Below, in pieces: positions 14,813 through 24,152 of a DNA stretch of 53,966 nt (its first letter is position 1; each line of letters opens with the position of its first letter). The translations under genes were made by a program, and so were the position numbers. This stretch comes from an uncultured Clostridia bacterium (lineage in GTDB: Bacteria > Bacillota > Clostridia > Oscillospirales > Acutalibacteraceae), in assembly GCA_947589415.1 (NCBI GenBank), contig CANQBP010000013.1:1-53966 (forward strand). The letters are read 5' to 3'. Below the pieces are notes generated by a model, which was not told the origin of the DNA, did no database searches, and worked only from the letters and a program-made list of their open reading frames with translations.

Positions 14813-17605
14813 TCATATTTCTACTTTTGCGGTAGTAATATTATTTTCACACTTTATTGATATCCTCTTATCTATCATCTCTTTTAACTTTCCTACGTGT
14901 GAAATAATTCCTATAAGACAATCCTCCGTACTAAGCTCCTTTAGAGTCTGTACTGCCCTCACCAAATTATCCTCCGAAAGCGAACCGAAACCCTCATCTA
15001 TAAACATTGTATCGAGATGTACACCTCCCGATCTTGACTGTATCTCATCTGATAAACCAAGAGCCAAAGCAAGAGCCGCCATAAATTTTTCACCGCCCGA
15101 AAGAGTGGAAACCCTCCTCGTTGTACCGCTTGTATTATCAAATGCATTGATATCAAGACCGTATGACTTTCTTCCGTCATCGGCATATTCGCTGCGGATA
15201 AGTCTGTATCTGCCCTCTGTCATTTTTTTCATACGATTATTTGCCCTTAAAAGTATTCGGTCAAAACATGACACCAAAGCATATGTATCAAATCCTATTT
15301 TGCCGTTTGCAACATCAGAAAGCTCTTTACAATTTATATAAAATTCTATTGCCTTTTGACAGCTATCTCTCTTTGAAACAAGATTTTCCGCGGCATTCAT
15401 ATTGCTTTTTGTTCTTGTAGAGATAATTGTCTTTTCCTTGTCCAGTTTGTTGTACACTTCCTCAAGCCTGCTATATTGCTCATTTAAAAGTGTAATATCA
15501 AAGTTTTCGTTATCGGCTATCTGCTTTTTAAGAATTTCTTCTTCTGCCTTTAACTTTTCTATTTCAATGTTTTGATCCTTTATTGCCTGTTCTGTTTCTT
15601 CGTATTTTTTTCTTAGGTCTTGTGATCGTTTTATAAGCTCATTTATATTTTTTTGTGCTTCCGCTTTAGAATTAAATTCAAGGTTTTTTCTAAGCTCCTC
15701 TAACTGTCCGCTGTATGCTGATACTTTTTCCGAAAATGTATTTTTCTCACCCGTAAGAAGTACCTCTTTTTCATGTAATTCATCTGATTTTTTTCTCATA
15801 TCCCCTAAGCGTTTTTTAATTTTATTCTTTTCATCTAACTCTTTTGAACACTTCTCTTTTTTACGTTTTAATTCTTTTGCTTTTTCAAGGTACTCATTGA
15901 TTTTTTCTTCGATATATGTTCCAATCTCATTATAATCATCTATATCCAGTAACCTTTTGGCATTTTTCTTAACACTATCGACCGAGTTATCATATTCAGT
16001 CTTACTTTTTACACATTCCACATTGTCCGACTTCATTTTTTCATTTAGTTTTTCCTTACGTTTTTTAGCACTGTCTACATCATCACGAGATGGTGCATCA
16101 TTCCTACAAACAGCCGGATTAGGGTGATGTACGGAACCGCAAACCGGACAAGGTTTTCCGGCTTCAAGACTTTGTGAAAGAAAACCTGCCTGATCGTCAA
16201 GAAACCGCAAATAAATCTCTTCATATATCTCCTCCTGCCGCTTATATTCATTTTTTGAAGCGGCATAATCATCTTTTGCAATCTCGAAGAGCTGCTTTAA
16301 TTTATTGCTTTCCTTGTATTCTTCCTGCAGACGCCTTAACTCTTTTCCTCGTTCAACAACATTATCATATAAGTTACTTTGAGTTTGAAGTTCCGCCTCA
16401 ACCATATCAAGGTCATTGAGTCGTTTATCCGACTCATCAATATCATTTTTCAGCCTTTTTGTTTCATAATCAATTTTTTCAAGTTCCGAAGTACATTCGG
16501 TAAAACCGGCCCTTGCTTTTTCCAAATCAGACGTAAGTTTGTCCAGTCTGTCATAGTCCTCTATCTTTGAACGAATAATTCCGGCTTTTATATCATATTT
16601 TGATGCAATTTCCGGGTATTCCTTTGTTTTATCGTGTTTTTCTTTCAATATCGGCAATTCATTTTCCAATACAAGTCTTGTTTGATTTTTTTCGCTCAAC
16701 TGTTTTTTATAGCCCTGTACTATTGATGCCGTATGTAATTTCTTCTTTACAATATCCTTTTCTTTCTCATTTTCAAGTATCTGTTCTTTAAGTACTCGAA
16801 GGCTTTCATTGTCCTCATCAACTATTTTCGTTATAATTTCAACTATTCTGTCAATATCTTCAGCAGAGTTGATCCCCAAAGAAATTCTTGTTTCCGCATC
16901 TTTGTAATAAACACTTTCGCCGTTACATGATACAAGGCTAAGGAAAGTAGAAATTTCATTAAGTATTTCATTTTTCTTTGTTTCTGCATTAGATTTGTAC
17001 ATTTTTAGCGTTTCGGTAAGTTTTTCGTATTTATTTGTTCCGAATATATCATTAAGCAGACGTTTGCGCTCTTTCGTACCCTCACAAATAACAGACATAA
17101 AATCGCCCTGCGCAATCATACAGATCTTTTTGAAATTATCTTTCAAAATTCCTGTAATACTCTCGACTTTAGCTGTTCCCTCTTTTTCCTTTGTGTAGAC
17201 CTCACCGCTGCTTATACAATTAAGCTCAAGTTTGCTTTCATGTGTTTCATACTCCGGCTCACCTGATGCAATACTTTTCTTTCTCGATTTTTTCAGTTTA
17301 TTTAACTTATACTTCGGTGATCTGAATATGTGATAGCACTTTCCTTTTTCGATAAAATCCAACTCTACATATGTTTCAAGAGTGTCATCCGCACTTTTAT
17401 TTCTTAACATAGATGCACTTCTGTCACTTCCGCTAACGGTTTCACCATATAAAGCATAGCTTAATGCCTCAAAAATTGTTGTCTTTCCCGAACCGGTATC
17501 TCCCGTGATAAGATATATCCCGCTTTCTCCGAGTCGTGAAAAATCTATCTCTGTCCTCTCAAGATACGGCCCGAATGCCGACATGACAAGTTTTACAGGT
17601 TTCAT
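14813..17605 (-). CDS. sbcC: DNA repair exonuclease ATPase subunit SbcC
   Basis: SbcC is the SMC/Rad50-like partner of SbcD; together they cleave hairpins and ends at stalled forks and palindromes. The 930-residue product has Walker A GDTGSGKTT near residue 36 and long coiled-coil arms. The zinc-hook CPVCG is near residue 487, the ABC signature LSGGEKFMAAL near 830 and Walker B FIDEGFGSL near 865. I chose the ATG at 17605 (MKPVKLVMSAFGPY), which overlaps the sbcD stop as ATGA; an ORF start 15 bases earlier is less likely. The length is typical for Firmicute SbcC. Confidence 0.96.
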   Translation of the reverse strand: MKPVKLVMSAFGPYLERTEIDFSRLGESGIYLITGDTGSGKTTIFEALSYALYGETVSGSDRSASMLRNKSADDTLETYVELDFIEKGKCYHIFRSPKYKLNKLKKSRKKSIASGEPEYETHESKLELNCISSGEVYTKEKEGTAKVESITGILKDNFKKICMIAQGDFMSVICEGTKERKRLLNDIFGTNKYEKLTETLKMYKSNAETKKNEILNEISTFLSLVSCNGESVYYKDAETRISLGINSAEDIDRIVEIITKIVDEDNESLRVLKEQILENEKEKDIVKKKLHTASIVQGYKKQLSEKNQTRLVLENELPILKEKHDKTKEYPEIASKYDIKAGIIRSKIEDYDRLDKLTSDLEKARAGFTECTSELEKIDYETKRLKNDIDESDKRLNDLDMVEAELQTQSNLYDNVVERGKELRRLQEEYKESNKLKQLFEIAKDDYAASKNEYKRQEEIYEEIYLRFLDDQAGFLSQSLEAGKPCPVCGSVHHPNPAVCRNDAPSRDDVDSAKKRKEKLNEKMKSDNVECVKSKTEYDNSVDSVKKNAKRLLDIDDYNEIGTYIEEKINEYLEKAKELKRKKEKCSKELDEKNKIKKRLGDMRKKSDELHEKEVLLTGEKNTFSEKVSAYSGQLEELRKNLEFNSKAEAQKNINELIKRSQDLRKKYEETEQAIKDQNIEIEKLKAEEEILKKQIADNENFDITLLNEQYSRLEEVYNKLDKEKTIISTRTKSNMNAAENLVSKRDSCQKAIEFYINCKELSDVANGKIGFDTYALVSCFDRILLRANNRMKKMTEGRYRLIRSEYADDGRKSYGLDINAFDNTSGTTRRVSTLSGGEKFMAALALALGLSDEIQSRSGGVHLDTMFIDEGFGSLSEDNLVRAVQTLKELSTEDCLIGIISHVGKLKEMIDKRISIKCENNITTAKVEI

Positions 17606-18756
17606 TTTACTTCCCCCCAAACTTCATTTATTGCTTTATTAAGAATATCGATCTGTTCATCATTCATTGATCTGCCGTTTGTTATATTATCAAAAAAATC
17701 CGAAAACATTTCAAAAGGTGTTTTGCGATCCGATACCTTTTCAAGATCCGATATACTTATGTTCATATCCTGACCGATTGAGCCATAGCTTACATTCATC
17801 AGCCTCGGATAAAGTTTTCGCAGCCTTGCTGCGGCATTATCAATATAATCTTTGTCCGTAAGTGTAATATATACATAATCATCACATAAAATACCGTTTT
17901 CGTCAAGCTCGGCAGACACTATTTCTTCAAAACTGCCCGTGATACTTACCATATCATGCTGCGGTTCAAGATCTACGACCTTTATATCAATATCACATAA
18001 ATTTTCGCCCTCTTTATTTCCGAGCGTAACTATTGTGTAGGATTTTCTTTGATTTGTTTCTTTAACGGAATATTTGAGTTGTGTGCCGCAGTACCTTATT
18101 CTGTTATCGTTAAATCCCTGCGCCTTGTGTATGTGTCCGAGGGCAACATAGTCAAACGGCTCATATACCCTTTTTTCTATATGCTCAAGTCCCCCAACGC
18201 TACTTTCCGACTCGGAAAATGATGCTCCCGCAACAAATTGATGTGAAAGCAGTACATTACGCTCGGATCTGTTTATATTTAGATTTCTCACAACAAGTTC
18301 AAATGCCTCCGTATAATCCCGAACATCAGTACCGTAAACGTTATTTACATCGGTAATTCTTATGTATGGAACAGAATAAAAATTTACCTTGCCGTAAGCA
18401 TCATTTAAAACCACCGGCTCCTGTTTACCCGTTAAAATACTGTTTATACGGACTCCGCTTTTGCCTATAAGATCCGCACAAAATGAAAGCCGTCCGGAGG
18501 AATCATGATTTCCGCTTATAAGCAGAACCTTAACATTATTCTCCGCAAGCTCCGTAAGAAATCCGCTAAGAAGTTTTACAGCTTCCGGCGATGGAGCAGT
18601 TTTATCATATACATCTCCCGAAATTAGTATTGCTTCAGGCTTTTCTGTTTTTATATCATCAAGAATTTTTTTCAATATATAATTCTGCTCTTCAAGCATT
18701 GAAAAGTTATTTACCGTTTTTCCGATATGTAAATCGGATAAATGAAAAAATTTCAT
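17602..18756 (-). CDS. sbcD: DNA repair exonuclease nuclease subunit SbcD
   Basis: A 384-residue Mre11-type metallophosphoesterase. Motifs in order: HLSDLHIGK at the N-terminus, ISGDVYDKTAPS, ISGNHDSSGR, VLLSHQFVAG and DYVALGHIHKAQ, which supply the two-metal nuclease site. The ATG at 18756 starts the conserved MKFFHLSDLH and is preceded by GGTGA. The ORF runs six codons further, but that start has no ribosome site. It is translationally coupled to sbcC by a four-base overlap. Confidence 0.96.
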   Translation of the reverse strand: MKFFHLSDLHIGKTVNNFSMLEEQNYILKKILDDIKTEKPEAILISGDVYDKTAPSPEAVKLLSGFLTELAENNVKVLLISGNHDSSGRLSFCADLIGKSGVRINSILTGKQEPVVLNDAYGKVNFYSVPYIRITDVNNVYGTDVRDYTEAFELVVRNLNINRSERNVLLSHQFVAGASFSESESSVGGLEHIEKRVYEPFDYVALGHIHKAQGFNDNRIRYCGTQLKYSVKETNQRKSYTIVTLGNKEGENLCDIDIKVVDLEPQHDMVSITGSFEEIVSAELDENGILCDDYVYITLTDKDYIDNAAARLRKLYPRLMNVSYGSIGQDMNISISDLEKVSDRKTPFEMFSDFFDNITNGRSMNDEQIDILNKAINEVWGEVK

Positions 18757-18840
18757 TAAAATCACCGTCCTCATTTATTATAGATTTATTTTAACATATT
18801 TTTTTACATGAGTAAAATATTTTTTATCTTGACCTGTACA

Positions 18841-18870
18841 ATAAAACCGCCACCAAAACGGCAGCGGTTT
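18841..18870 (-). terminator. Intrinsic terminator after GNAT gene
   Basis: AAACCGCTGCC pairs with GGTGGCGGTTT around GTTTT on the minus strand, followed by TTATTG. It separates the GNAT gene from sbcD. Confidence 0.75.
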
Positions 18871-18948
18871 GAGTTCCTGCAAATTTTTATACAAACAGAA
18901 AAAGCCTTGTTGTATCATGGGCGGCAGGCAGTTTTCTGTCTGCTCATT

Positions 18949-19398
18949 TTAATCAATAGGATAAAGTTCTTTTTTCATGTATCTCGGTTCATATTCACAA
19001 TACCCATTCTTCGGATAAAATGAATATGATTCGAACCATTGCTCCTTTGGGAAACCAAGGTGAACCTTTGATATGGTTACGCCGTTATCTCGCATTGATG
19101 ATTCGGCAGTTTTAAGAAGTGCAGTTCCTATTCCTTTACGCTTTTCAGAGGGTTTGACATATAGTCTATGGAGAAACGCTTCTGTTGTATCGGCTATTTT
19201 AGAATATCCGACGCACCCTATCACTCTGTCATTTTCATCGACCGCAATCCAAAACATATCACCACGATCTATGTAGTTTGCCTTTATATTCAATAAATCC
19301 TCATTGATTGTCGGCTTTCTCCCTAATGCATCTTTGGCTTGTAAAACCATAAAAATCAAATCATCTCGATAGCCTTCATCAAATTTCTTGATTACCAC
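18949..19398 (-). CDS. GNAT family N-acetyltransferase
   Basis: A 149-residue single-domain GNAT. Motif A is LYVKPSEKRKGIGTALLKTAE (residues about 93-113), the acetyl-CoA pyrophosphate loop. A preceding strand IGCVGYSKI and the C-terminal YPKNGYCEYEPRYMKKEL complete the fold. The start is GTG at 19398 with GGAGG seven bases upstream. The substrate cannot be deduced. It is apparently a single-gene unit, with its own terminator at 18841-18870. Confidence 0.88.
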   Translation of the reverse strand: MVIKKFDEGYRDDLIFMVLQAKDALGRKPTINEDLLNIKANYIDRGDMFWIAVDENDRVIGCVGYSKIADTTEAFLHRLYVKPSEKRKGIGTALLKTAESSMRDNGVTISKVHLGFPKEQWFESYSFYPKNGYCEYEPRYMKKELYPID

Positions 19399-19576
19399 TC
19401 TATTCCCTCCAAATTACCGCTTACAGTGTCGAACACACCCCTATTCCGATATATCCTATCAAAAAATCGTGAATAAAGTCACTCCCTGTACACATTTTAC
19501 ACCGCAAGGGCGCACTTTTGGGTTTTCCTCGGCTTTGTATCCAAGTCTGCAAGATTATATCTTACTGCTATAAATT

Positions 19577-20470
19577 TTATTTATGAGATTTTTTTAATTT
19601 CACCGTTTTCTTGCTATCAATGAAATTTGCAAACCGCTTACTTCCAAAAAGTATTGAAATTCCAAATCCTGCCAAAAGAACCGCAATGGAAATATAGCCC
19701 TCAATATTAAATACAAAACCCGAATTTTTGAAAAGGGATATAAGTGAGCCGGTCATCAGTCCCATTATTCCGAAAAAAGTCATTTGCGGGAATTTTTTTA
19801 TGCAAATATCAATCAGCTTTGCCCCGCCCAATATTCCTATTATAACCCCAAGGCCCACCGGAATCAGAACGGATATAGAGTCGGCAGGACTCTTTGTGAG
19901 GTGAGAAATTGAAATCAGCACTGTCGGATAAAGACCGATAATCATAAGTATCATTGAACCGCTTACTCCGGGGATTATCATACACATTGCCGCAAGTATC
20001 GAGCCGAAAAACAGATAAAACCAATTCAATACGTTAATTTCAAGAACAGCCGAGCTTTCTCTTGAAACATCGGCATCGACATTGACAAAAGTCAATACAA
20101 CCATTACAGCAAAAAAAATCACAAACGGTATAAGTGAAACGGGCTTAAATTTTGTTTCTGAAGCCTTTCTGAAAACAAGCGGCAGACTTCCCGCTATAAG
20201 ACCCGTAAAAAACAGAAATGTAGGCATCGGGTGTGAGTCAAGAAGATACTCAAGCAGTTTTGAAAAAGCAATTATTCCGATACCGGCACCTATGACTAAA
20301 GGTATCAAAAACAAAATACTTTTCTTAAAATTCTTTCTCAAATCGGTCACGGAAGAAATCAACTTATCATAAATATTAAGCATGACAGCCATTGTTCCGC
20401 CGCTGACACCGGGGATAATATTTGCAATTCCGATTATTGCTCCGCAAATTATATTGATAACAAAAGACAT
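19577..20470 (-). CDS. DUF368 membrane protein, undecaprenyl-phosphate translocase candidate
   Basis: A 297-residue polytopic protein of about eight to nine helices with the two inverted DUF368 signatures: IPGVSGGTMAVM near residue 19 and IPGVSGSMILMI near residue 165. DUF368 proteins (PopT) have been reported to return undecaprenyl phosphate across the cytoplasmic membrane for cell-wall synthesis; that role is transferred from the family. A small Cys-rich gene lies 12 bp upstream on the same strand, with no gap for a separate promoter. Two LCP ligases, which release the same lipid, lie about 1 kb away on the other strand. Confidence 0.9.
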   Translation of the reverse strand: MSFVINIICGAIIGIANIIPGVSGGTMAVMLNIYDKLISSVTDLRKNFKKSILFLIPLVIGAGIGIIAFSKLLEYLLDSHPMPTFLFFTGLIAGSLPLVFRKASETKFKPVSLIPFVIFFAVMVVLTFVNVDADVSRESSAVLEINVLNWFYLFFGSILAAMCMIIPGVSGSMILMIIGLYPTVLISISHLTKSPADSISVLIPVGLGVIIGILGGAKLIDICIKKFPQMTFFGIMGLMTGSLISLFKNSGFVFNIEGYISIAVLLAGFGISILFGSKRFANFIDSKKTVKLKKSHK

Positions 20471-20482
20471 AAAAAACTTCCT

Positions 20483-20665
20483 TTACATTTGTTTTTTTAC
20501 AATTCCGTATTCATCATATGATCTGAAATACGGGCAGCATTTATGATTTTCATTTACTAATTTATAATATTCATCTTCATCAAGCGTAACAGTACAACTG
20601 TATTCCTCGCTATCATCGTCATATGCATAATAACAGCAGTTTTCACATTCATTATAACCTGTCAA
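20483..20665 (-). CDS. 60-residue Cys-rich miniprotein (DUF6472-like)
   Basis: The product has a CENCCYYAYDDDSEEYSC cluster near the N-terminus and CCPYFRSYDEYG near residue 43. This five- or six-cysteine, acidic pattern recalls DUF6472 of Clostridia and suggests metal binding. The start is TTG at 20665, preceded by AGGGGGGAT. It lies immediately upstream of the DUF368 gene and is probably co-transcribed. The function is unknown. Confidence 0.75.
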   Translation of the reverse strand: MTGYNECENCCYYAYDDDSEEYSCTVTLDEDEYYKLVNENHKCCPYFRSYDEYGIVKKQM

Positions 20666-20816
20666 ACCTTATCCCCCCTCGCACTCAAACATATTACCAC
20701 AATTAAGCAAAAAATTCAACCCGCAACACATATTTTACAAAAAGACTTGTAATATAAATAAAAATGTGTTATTTTATATAGGAAAAATCATAAATGTTAA
20801 TAAAAGAGGAGCTTAC

Positions 20817-21410
20817 ATGGAAAAATATCATTTTTTTGCAATAATGTCAAGAATGAAATATATCAGTCGCTGGTCACTTATGAATAATACAAGACTTGAA
20901 AACGTAAGTGAACATAGCCTTACGACAGCCATTATCGCACACGCATTATGTATTATAAATAATAAAAAACTGGGAGGTGACACAAATCCCGAACGTGCCG
21001 CCGTTATTGCCCTTTTTCATGACTGTACGGAAATAATCACGGGGGATCTGCCTACTCCGATAAAATATTCAAGCAAAACATTAAGAGGGGCATATTCGGA
21101 TATTGAAAATGAGGCTTCAAGACAGCTTTTGTCAACACTTCCGGATTATATGAGAGAAGAATACGAAAAACTTATCGTACACGAAAATGAGGATAAACAC
21201 CTTCTTGCGCTTGTTAAGGCTGCGGATAAGATTTCCGCACTGATTAAGTGCATCGAGGAAGAACGTATGGGAAACAATGAATTTTCCAAAGCAAAAGAGC
21301 AGACACTTAAATATATAAATAACCTTGACATGGAAGAGGTTAATATTTTTATGCGTGATTTCCTGCCCTCATACAGTCTTTCTCTTGACGAACAGCATAT
21401 ATCCTTGTAA
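20817..21410 (+). CDS. yfbR: HD-domain 5'-deoxynucleotidase, YfbR family
   Basis: A 197-residue HD hydrolase. The metal ligands are visible in NVSEHSLTTAIIAHAL (about 23-38), ALFHDCTEIITGDLPTPIKY (about 60-80) and LVKAADKISALI (about 130-141). This arrangement is that of YfbR-type enzymes, which hydrolyse 5'-deoxynucleoside monophosphates. I chose the ATG at 20817 (MEKYHFFAIMSRMKYI) behind GAGGAG; the frame continues 17 codons upstream without a ribosome site. It is expressed divergently from the Cys-rich/DUF368 pair. Confidence 0.9.
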   Translation: MEKYHFFAIMSRMKYISRWSLMNNTRLENVSEHSLTTAIIAHALCIINNKKLGGDTNPERAAVIALFHDCTEIITGDLPTPIKYSSKTLRGAYSDIENEASRQLLSTLPDYMREEYEKLIVHENEDKHLLALVKAADKISALIKCIEEERMGNNEFSKAKEQTLKYINNLDMEEVNIFMRDFLPSYSLSLDEQHISL

Positions 21411-21476
21411 AAATATACAAGCAAATGTGCTTTTTTGCACCAAATATATAAATCATGCCGTTTTTTTGAATTTTAT

Positions 21477-21505
21477 TTGAATATTTGCAAAAACTATTTT
21501 ATAAT
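21477..21505 (+). promoter_or_regulatory. Sigma-A promoter of first LCP gene
   Basis: TTGAAT (21477-21482), 17-bp spacer, TATAAT (21500-21505), about 40 bp before the LCP start codon. Confidence 0.75.
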
Positions 21506-21545
21506 ATTCGTGTTAAACAAAATCGTGTTTAAGGAGAATTTTATT

Positions 21546-22844
21546 ATGTCCGATGATAGAGAGAATTTCAATCCCGATACGTCAGATGATGTTGTTTTTA
21601 ATACAAAAAAAACAAATGAATTACGCATCAATGAAAATTCGCAAAAGACCACCGAAAAAAATACTTCACGTCCTGTTCACGCTGCAAATATAAAATCTCC
21701 GAAAAAACAGGATAAAAACACGCCTAAACTCAAAAATTCGGCTGTTTCCAAGAAAAAACTGATTGTAAATATTACGGGAATAACTCTTTCGTCAATTTTT
21801 ATTATTGCAGGAATTGTGCTTCTTGTTGTTTTCTATATGTTTACTGCCAGAATTAACTATTTTTCTATTGATAATAATATGTCCGAAAATTCATTTAGTA
21901 ATGTGTCCGCTTCAGAGTCGAATACAAATGAAAAAAGTACGGATACTTATGAAGGTAATTTGCTTAACGACAGACAGATTTTGAATATTTTGCTAATCGG
22001 GGCGGATACGAGATATAATCAGGACAGAGGAAACTCGGATACAATGATTTTAATATCGGTAGATACAAAGCATAAAAAGCTGAAAATGCTTTCCTTTATG
22101 CGTGATACCTACGTAAGTATCCCCGGATACGGAAGCACTAAGCTGACCCATTCTTTCTCTTACGGGGGCGTCGAGCTTACCGTACGTACGGTTCAGCTTA
22201 ATTACGGTATTCAAATAGACCGTTATGCAATTGTTGATTTCAATAGTTTTAAAGGTATTATAGATAAATTGGGCGGTCTTGATATTGATCTGACACAAGA
22301 AGAAGTTGACTATATAGACTGGCAGACATGGAAAAACCATCAGGCTGATACAAGACACGAGCTGAACGCTTCAAGCTATACCTACAAACCGAACAGCGAG
22401 GGCGTTGAAGTTGCAAACGTACACCTTAACGGCAGACAGGCTTTATGGCACGCCAGAAACAGAGGTGAGGACGGTATTTGCAGCGGTGATGACTATGTGA
22501 GAACCGAAAGGCAAAGAAGTGTTATCACCCTTATGATAAATAACCTTAAAAAATCAGACTTTACAACCATTATGAACGTCATATATGAAATAGGGCCTAT
22601 GGTAACGACTAATCTTAAAGCATCCGAGTTGACAACGCTTGCAACAAATATAACAAAATATCTGAAGTATGACATAGTTTCTCAGTCAGCTCCGGATTTG
22701 GGAATGATCGGTGAGGATTTTACCTATGAAGATTATTACCCGAACGGAGAACGTCTTAATGTTATTGATATAACGGATTGGGACAACTTTAGGGAGAAAA
22801 TAGCTGATTATGTTTTTGGCGACACGAACCGGTTGAAACCGTAA
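21546..22844 (+). CDS. LCP (LytR-CpsA-Psr) family protein, first copy
   Basis: LCP enzymes attach lipid-linked wall polymers such as teichoic acids or polysaccharides to peptidoglycan. The 432-residue product has a long Lys/Asn-rich cytoplasmic start, one membrane helix (about 75-98) and the extracellular LCP domain. The domain shows LLIGADTR, GNSDTMILISVD, SFMRDTYVSIPG and HLNGRQALWHARNR, including the phosphate-binding Arg and Asp residues. I chose the ATG at 21546 behind AAGGAG; 37 further upstream codons are AT-rich noise crossing the promoter. A second LCP gene follows on the same strand. Confidence 0.93.
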   Translation: MSDDRENFNPDTSDDVVFNTKKTNELRINENSQKTTEKNTSRPVHAANIKSPKKQDKNTPKLKNSAVSKKKLIVNITGITLSSIFIIAGIVLLVVFYMFTARINYFSIDNNMSENSFSNVSASESNTNEKSTDTYEGNLLNDRQILNILLIGADTRYNQDRGNSDTMILISVDTKHKKLKMLSFMRDTYVSIPGYGSTKLTHSFSYGGVELTVRTVQLNYGIQIDRYAIVDFNSFKGIIDKLGGLDIDLTQEEVDYIDWQTWKNHQADTRHELNASSYTYKPNSEGVEVANVHLNGRQALWHARNRGEDGICSGDDYVRTERQRSVITLMINNLKKSDFTTIMNVIYEIGPMVTTNLKASELTTLATNITKYLKYDIVSQSAPDLGMIGEDFTYEDYYPNGERLNVIDITDWDNFREKIADYVFGDTNRLKP

Positions 22845-22853
22845 TAAAAGTTC

Positions 22854-22901
22854 CGGACACGGTACACGGCATTATTTATGCCTGCTGCTGTGTCCGATTT
22901 T
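22854..22901 (+). terminator. Hairpin between the two LCP genes
   Basis: CGGACAC pairs with GTGTCCG, enclosing GGCAT/ATGCC, followed by ATTTTAC. The T run is short. It sits between the first LCP stop and the second LCP ribosome site, so it may be an attenuator or mRNA-processing point. Confidence 0.6.
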
Positions 22902-22917
22902 ACAAGGAGGTATAAAT

Positions 22918-24087
22918 ATGTCTGACAGGGATATATACAGCAACGGTTCTGATGATTACGGCGACGGTTACTATAACGACGAACAAAATAAATACAGCAC
23001 CGATACGGATATCGGAAATTATTATCAAAATGACAGCGGGGACAACCGTAACCCGAAAAGACAACCCGTCCGCGGTCGTAATAACAGGAAAAATAAAGGC
23101 ACATTCAGGGTAATATTAAAAGTCTTTTTTATTGTACCGGCATTATTGATACTGTCTTTAGTTATTTTTATGACAGTCGTACTCGCAAGGGTACATTATT
23201 CCGAGGAAAACCCCGATCATTCAATATCAGAAAATGACGGTATAAATCTCCGAAGTGAAAGCGGTATTGAAAATATACTTATTTTCGGTGAGGATAATCA
23301 TCAAGACGGAGAACACGGACGTGCCGACACCATGATACTCCTTACGTTGGATAAAAAACGGGGTATGCTTAAACAAACATCATTTATGCGTGATATTTAC
23401 CTATACATTCCCGGATATTATTATGCAAAGCTGAATGAAGCGTATGCCGTAGGGGGAGCAAAACTTTCGGCAGAAACAATAGAGTATAATTTCGGGATTA
23501 AAATAGACAGCTATATAATTGTAGATTTTAACAGCTTTACCGATATTGTAAATTCTCTCGGCGGAATAGACATTGATCTGACATATGACGAAATTGAATA
23601 TATAAATTGGCAAAGCTACCGAAACAATCAGACTGATACGGAACATGAGATCGATCCCGACAGCTTTAACTATGAATATAACGACAACGACGAATATGTA
23701 ACAACCGTTCATTTAAACGGCAGGCAGGCACTTTGGTATGCCCGTGACAGGGACAGCGCAGGCTCGGATTTTGACAGAACCAAAAGACAAAGAATAGTCA
23801 TTGATACTATCCTCTCTAAATTCAAAAATTCAGATCCGATAAAACTAATGGCTGCCATGTATTCGTCCTCCGAATACATTACAACAAATATGAATGCATT
23901 TGCACTTTGCGGTAAATCATTAGACCTCCTGTCGGCTCTCGGATACGAACGAAGCGAACACCGTGTCCCTACCGGTGATAATTATTATGATGTCCGGAAC
24001 GAAACGGGAGAAGCCTTACAGATAGACAATCAGGAACTCGAAAATCAAAGACTTTATGATTTTATTTTCGATAGTGTCGGTGAATAA
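22918..24087 (+). CDS. LCP (LytR-CpsA-Psr) family protein, second copy
   Basis: A 389-residue paralogue of the preceding gene. The acidic, Tyr/Asn-rich cytoplasmic start ends in a basic patch (RGRNNRKNKG), followed by one membrane helix (about 62-92). The LCP domain has ILIFGEDNH, HGRADTMILLTLD, SFMRDIYLYIPG and HLNGRQALWYARDR. The catalytic Arg of FMRD and the Asp of ADTM are kept. A perfect AAGGAGG precedes the ATG. The two copies differ mostly in their cytoplasmic tails, which suggests different partners or polymers (inference). Confidence 0.93.
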   Translation: MSDRDIYSNGSDDYGDGYYNDEQNKYSTDTDIGNYYQNDSGDNRNPKRQPVRGRNNRKNKGTFRVILKVFFIVPALLILSLVIFMTVVLARVHYSEENPDHSISENDGINLRSESGIENILIFGEDNHQDGEHGRADTMILLTLDKKRGMLKQTSFMRDIYLYIPGYYYAKLNEAYAVGGAKLSAETIEYNFGIKIDSYIIVDFNSFTDIVNSLGGIDIDLTYDEIEYINWQSYRNNQTDTEHEIDPDSFNYEYNDNDEYVTTVHLNGRQALWYARDRDSAGSDFDRTKRQRIVIDTILSKFKNSDPIKLMAAMYSSSEYITTNMNAFALCGKSLDLLSALGYERSEHRVPTGDNYYDVRNETGEALQIDNQELENQRLYDFIFDSVGE

Positions 24088-24092
24088 CAAAA

Positions 24093-24132
24093 ATCCCGAA
24101 GGATACCCTTTGATACGGATATTCTTCGGGAT
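24093..24132. terminator. Bidirectional terminator between convergent genes
   Basis: ATCCCGAAGGATA pairs over 13 positions with TATTCTTCGGGAT (one G-U). The flanks are TAATTTTAT on the plus strand and TTTTTGTTATT on the minus strand, serving both the LCP operon and the opposing G3E operon. Confidence 0.9.
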
Positions 24133-24152
24133 AATTTTATATCCTGCCCGGT

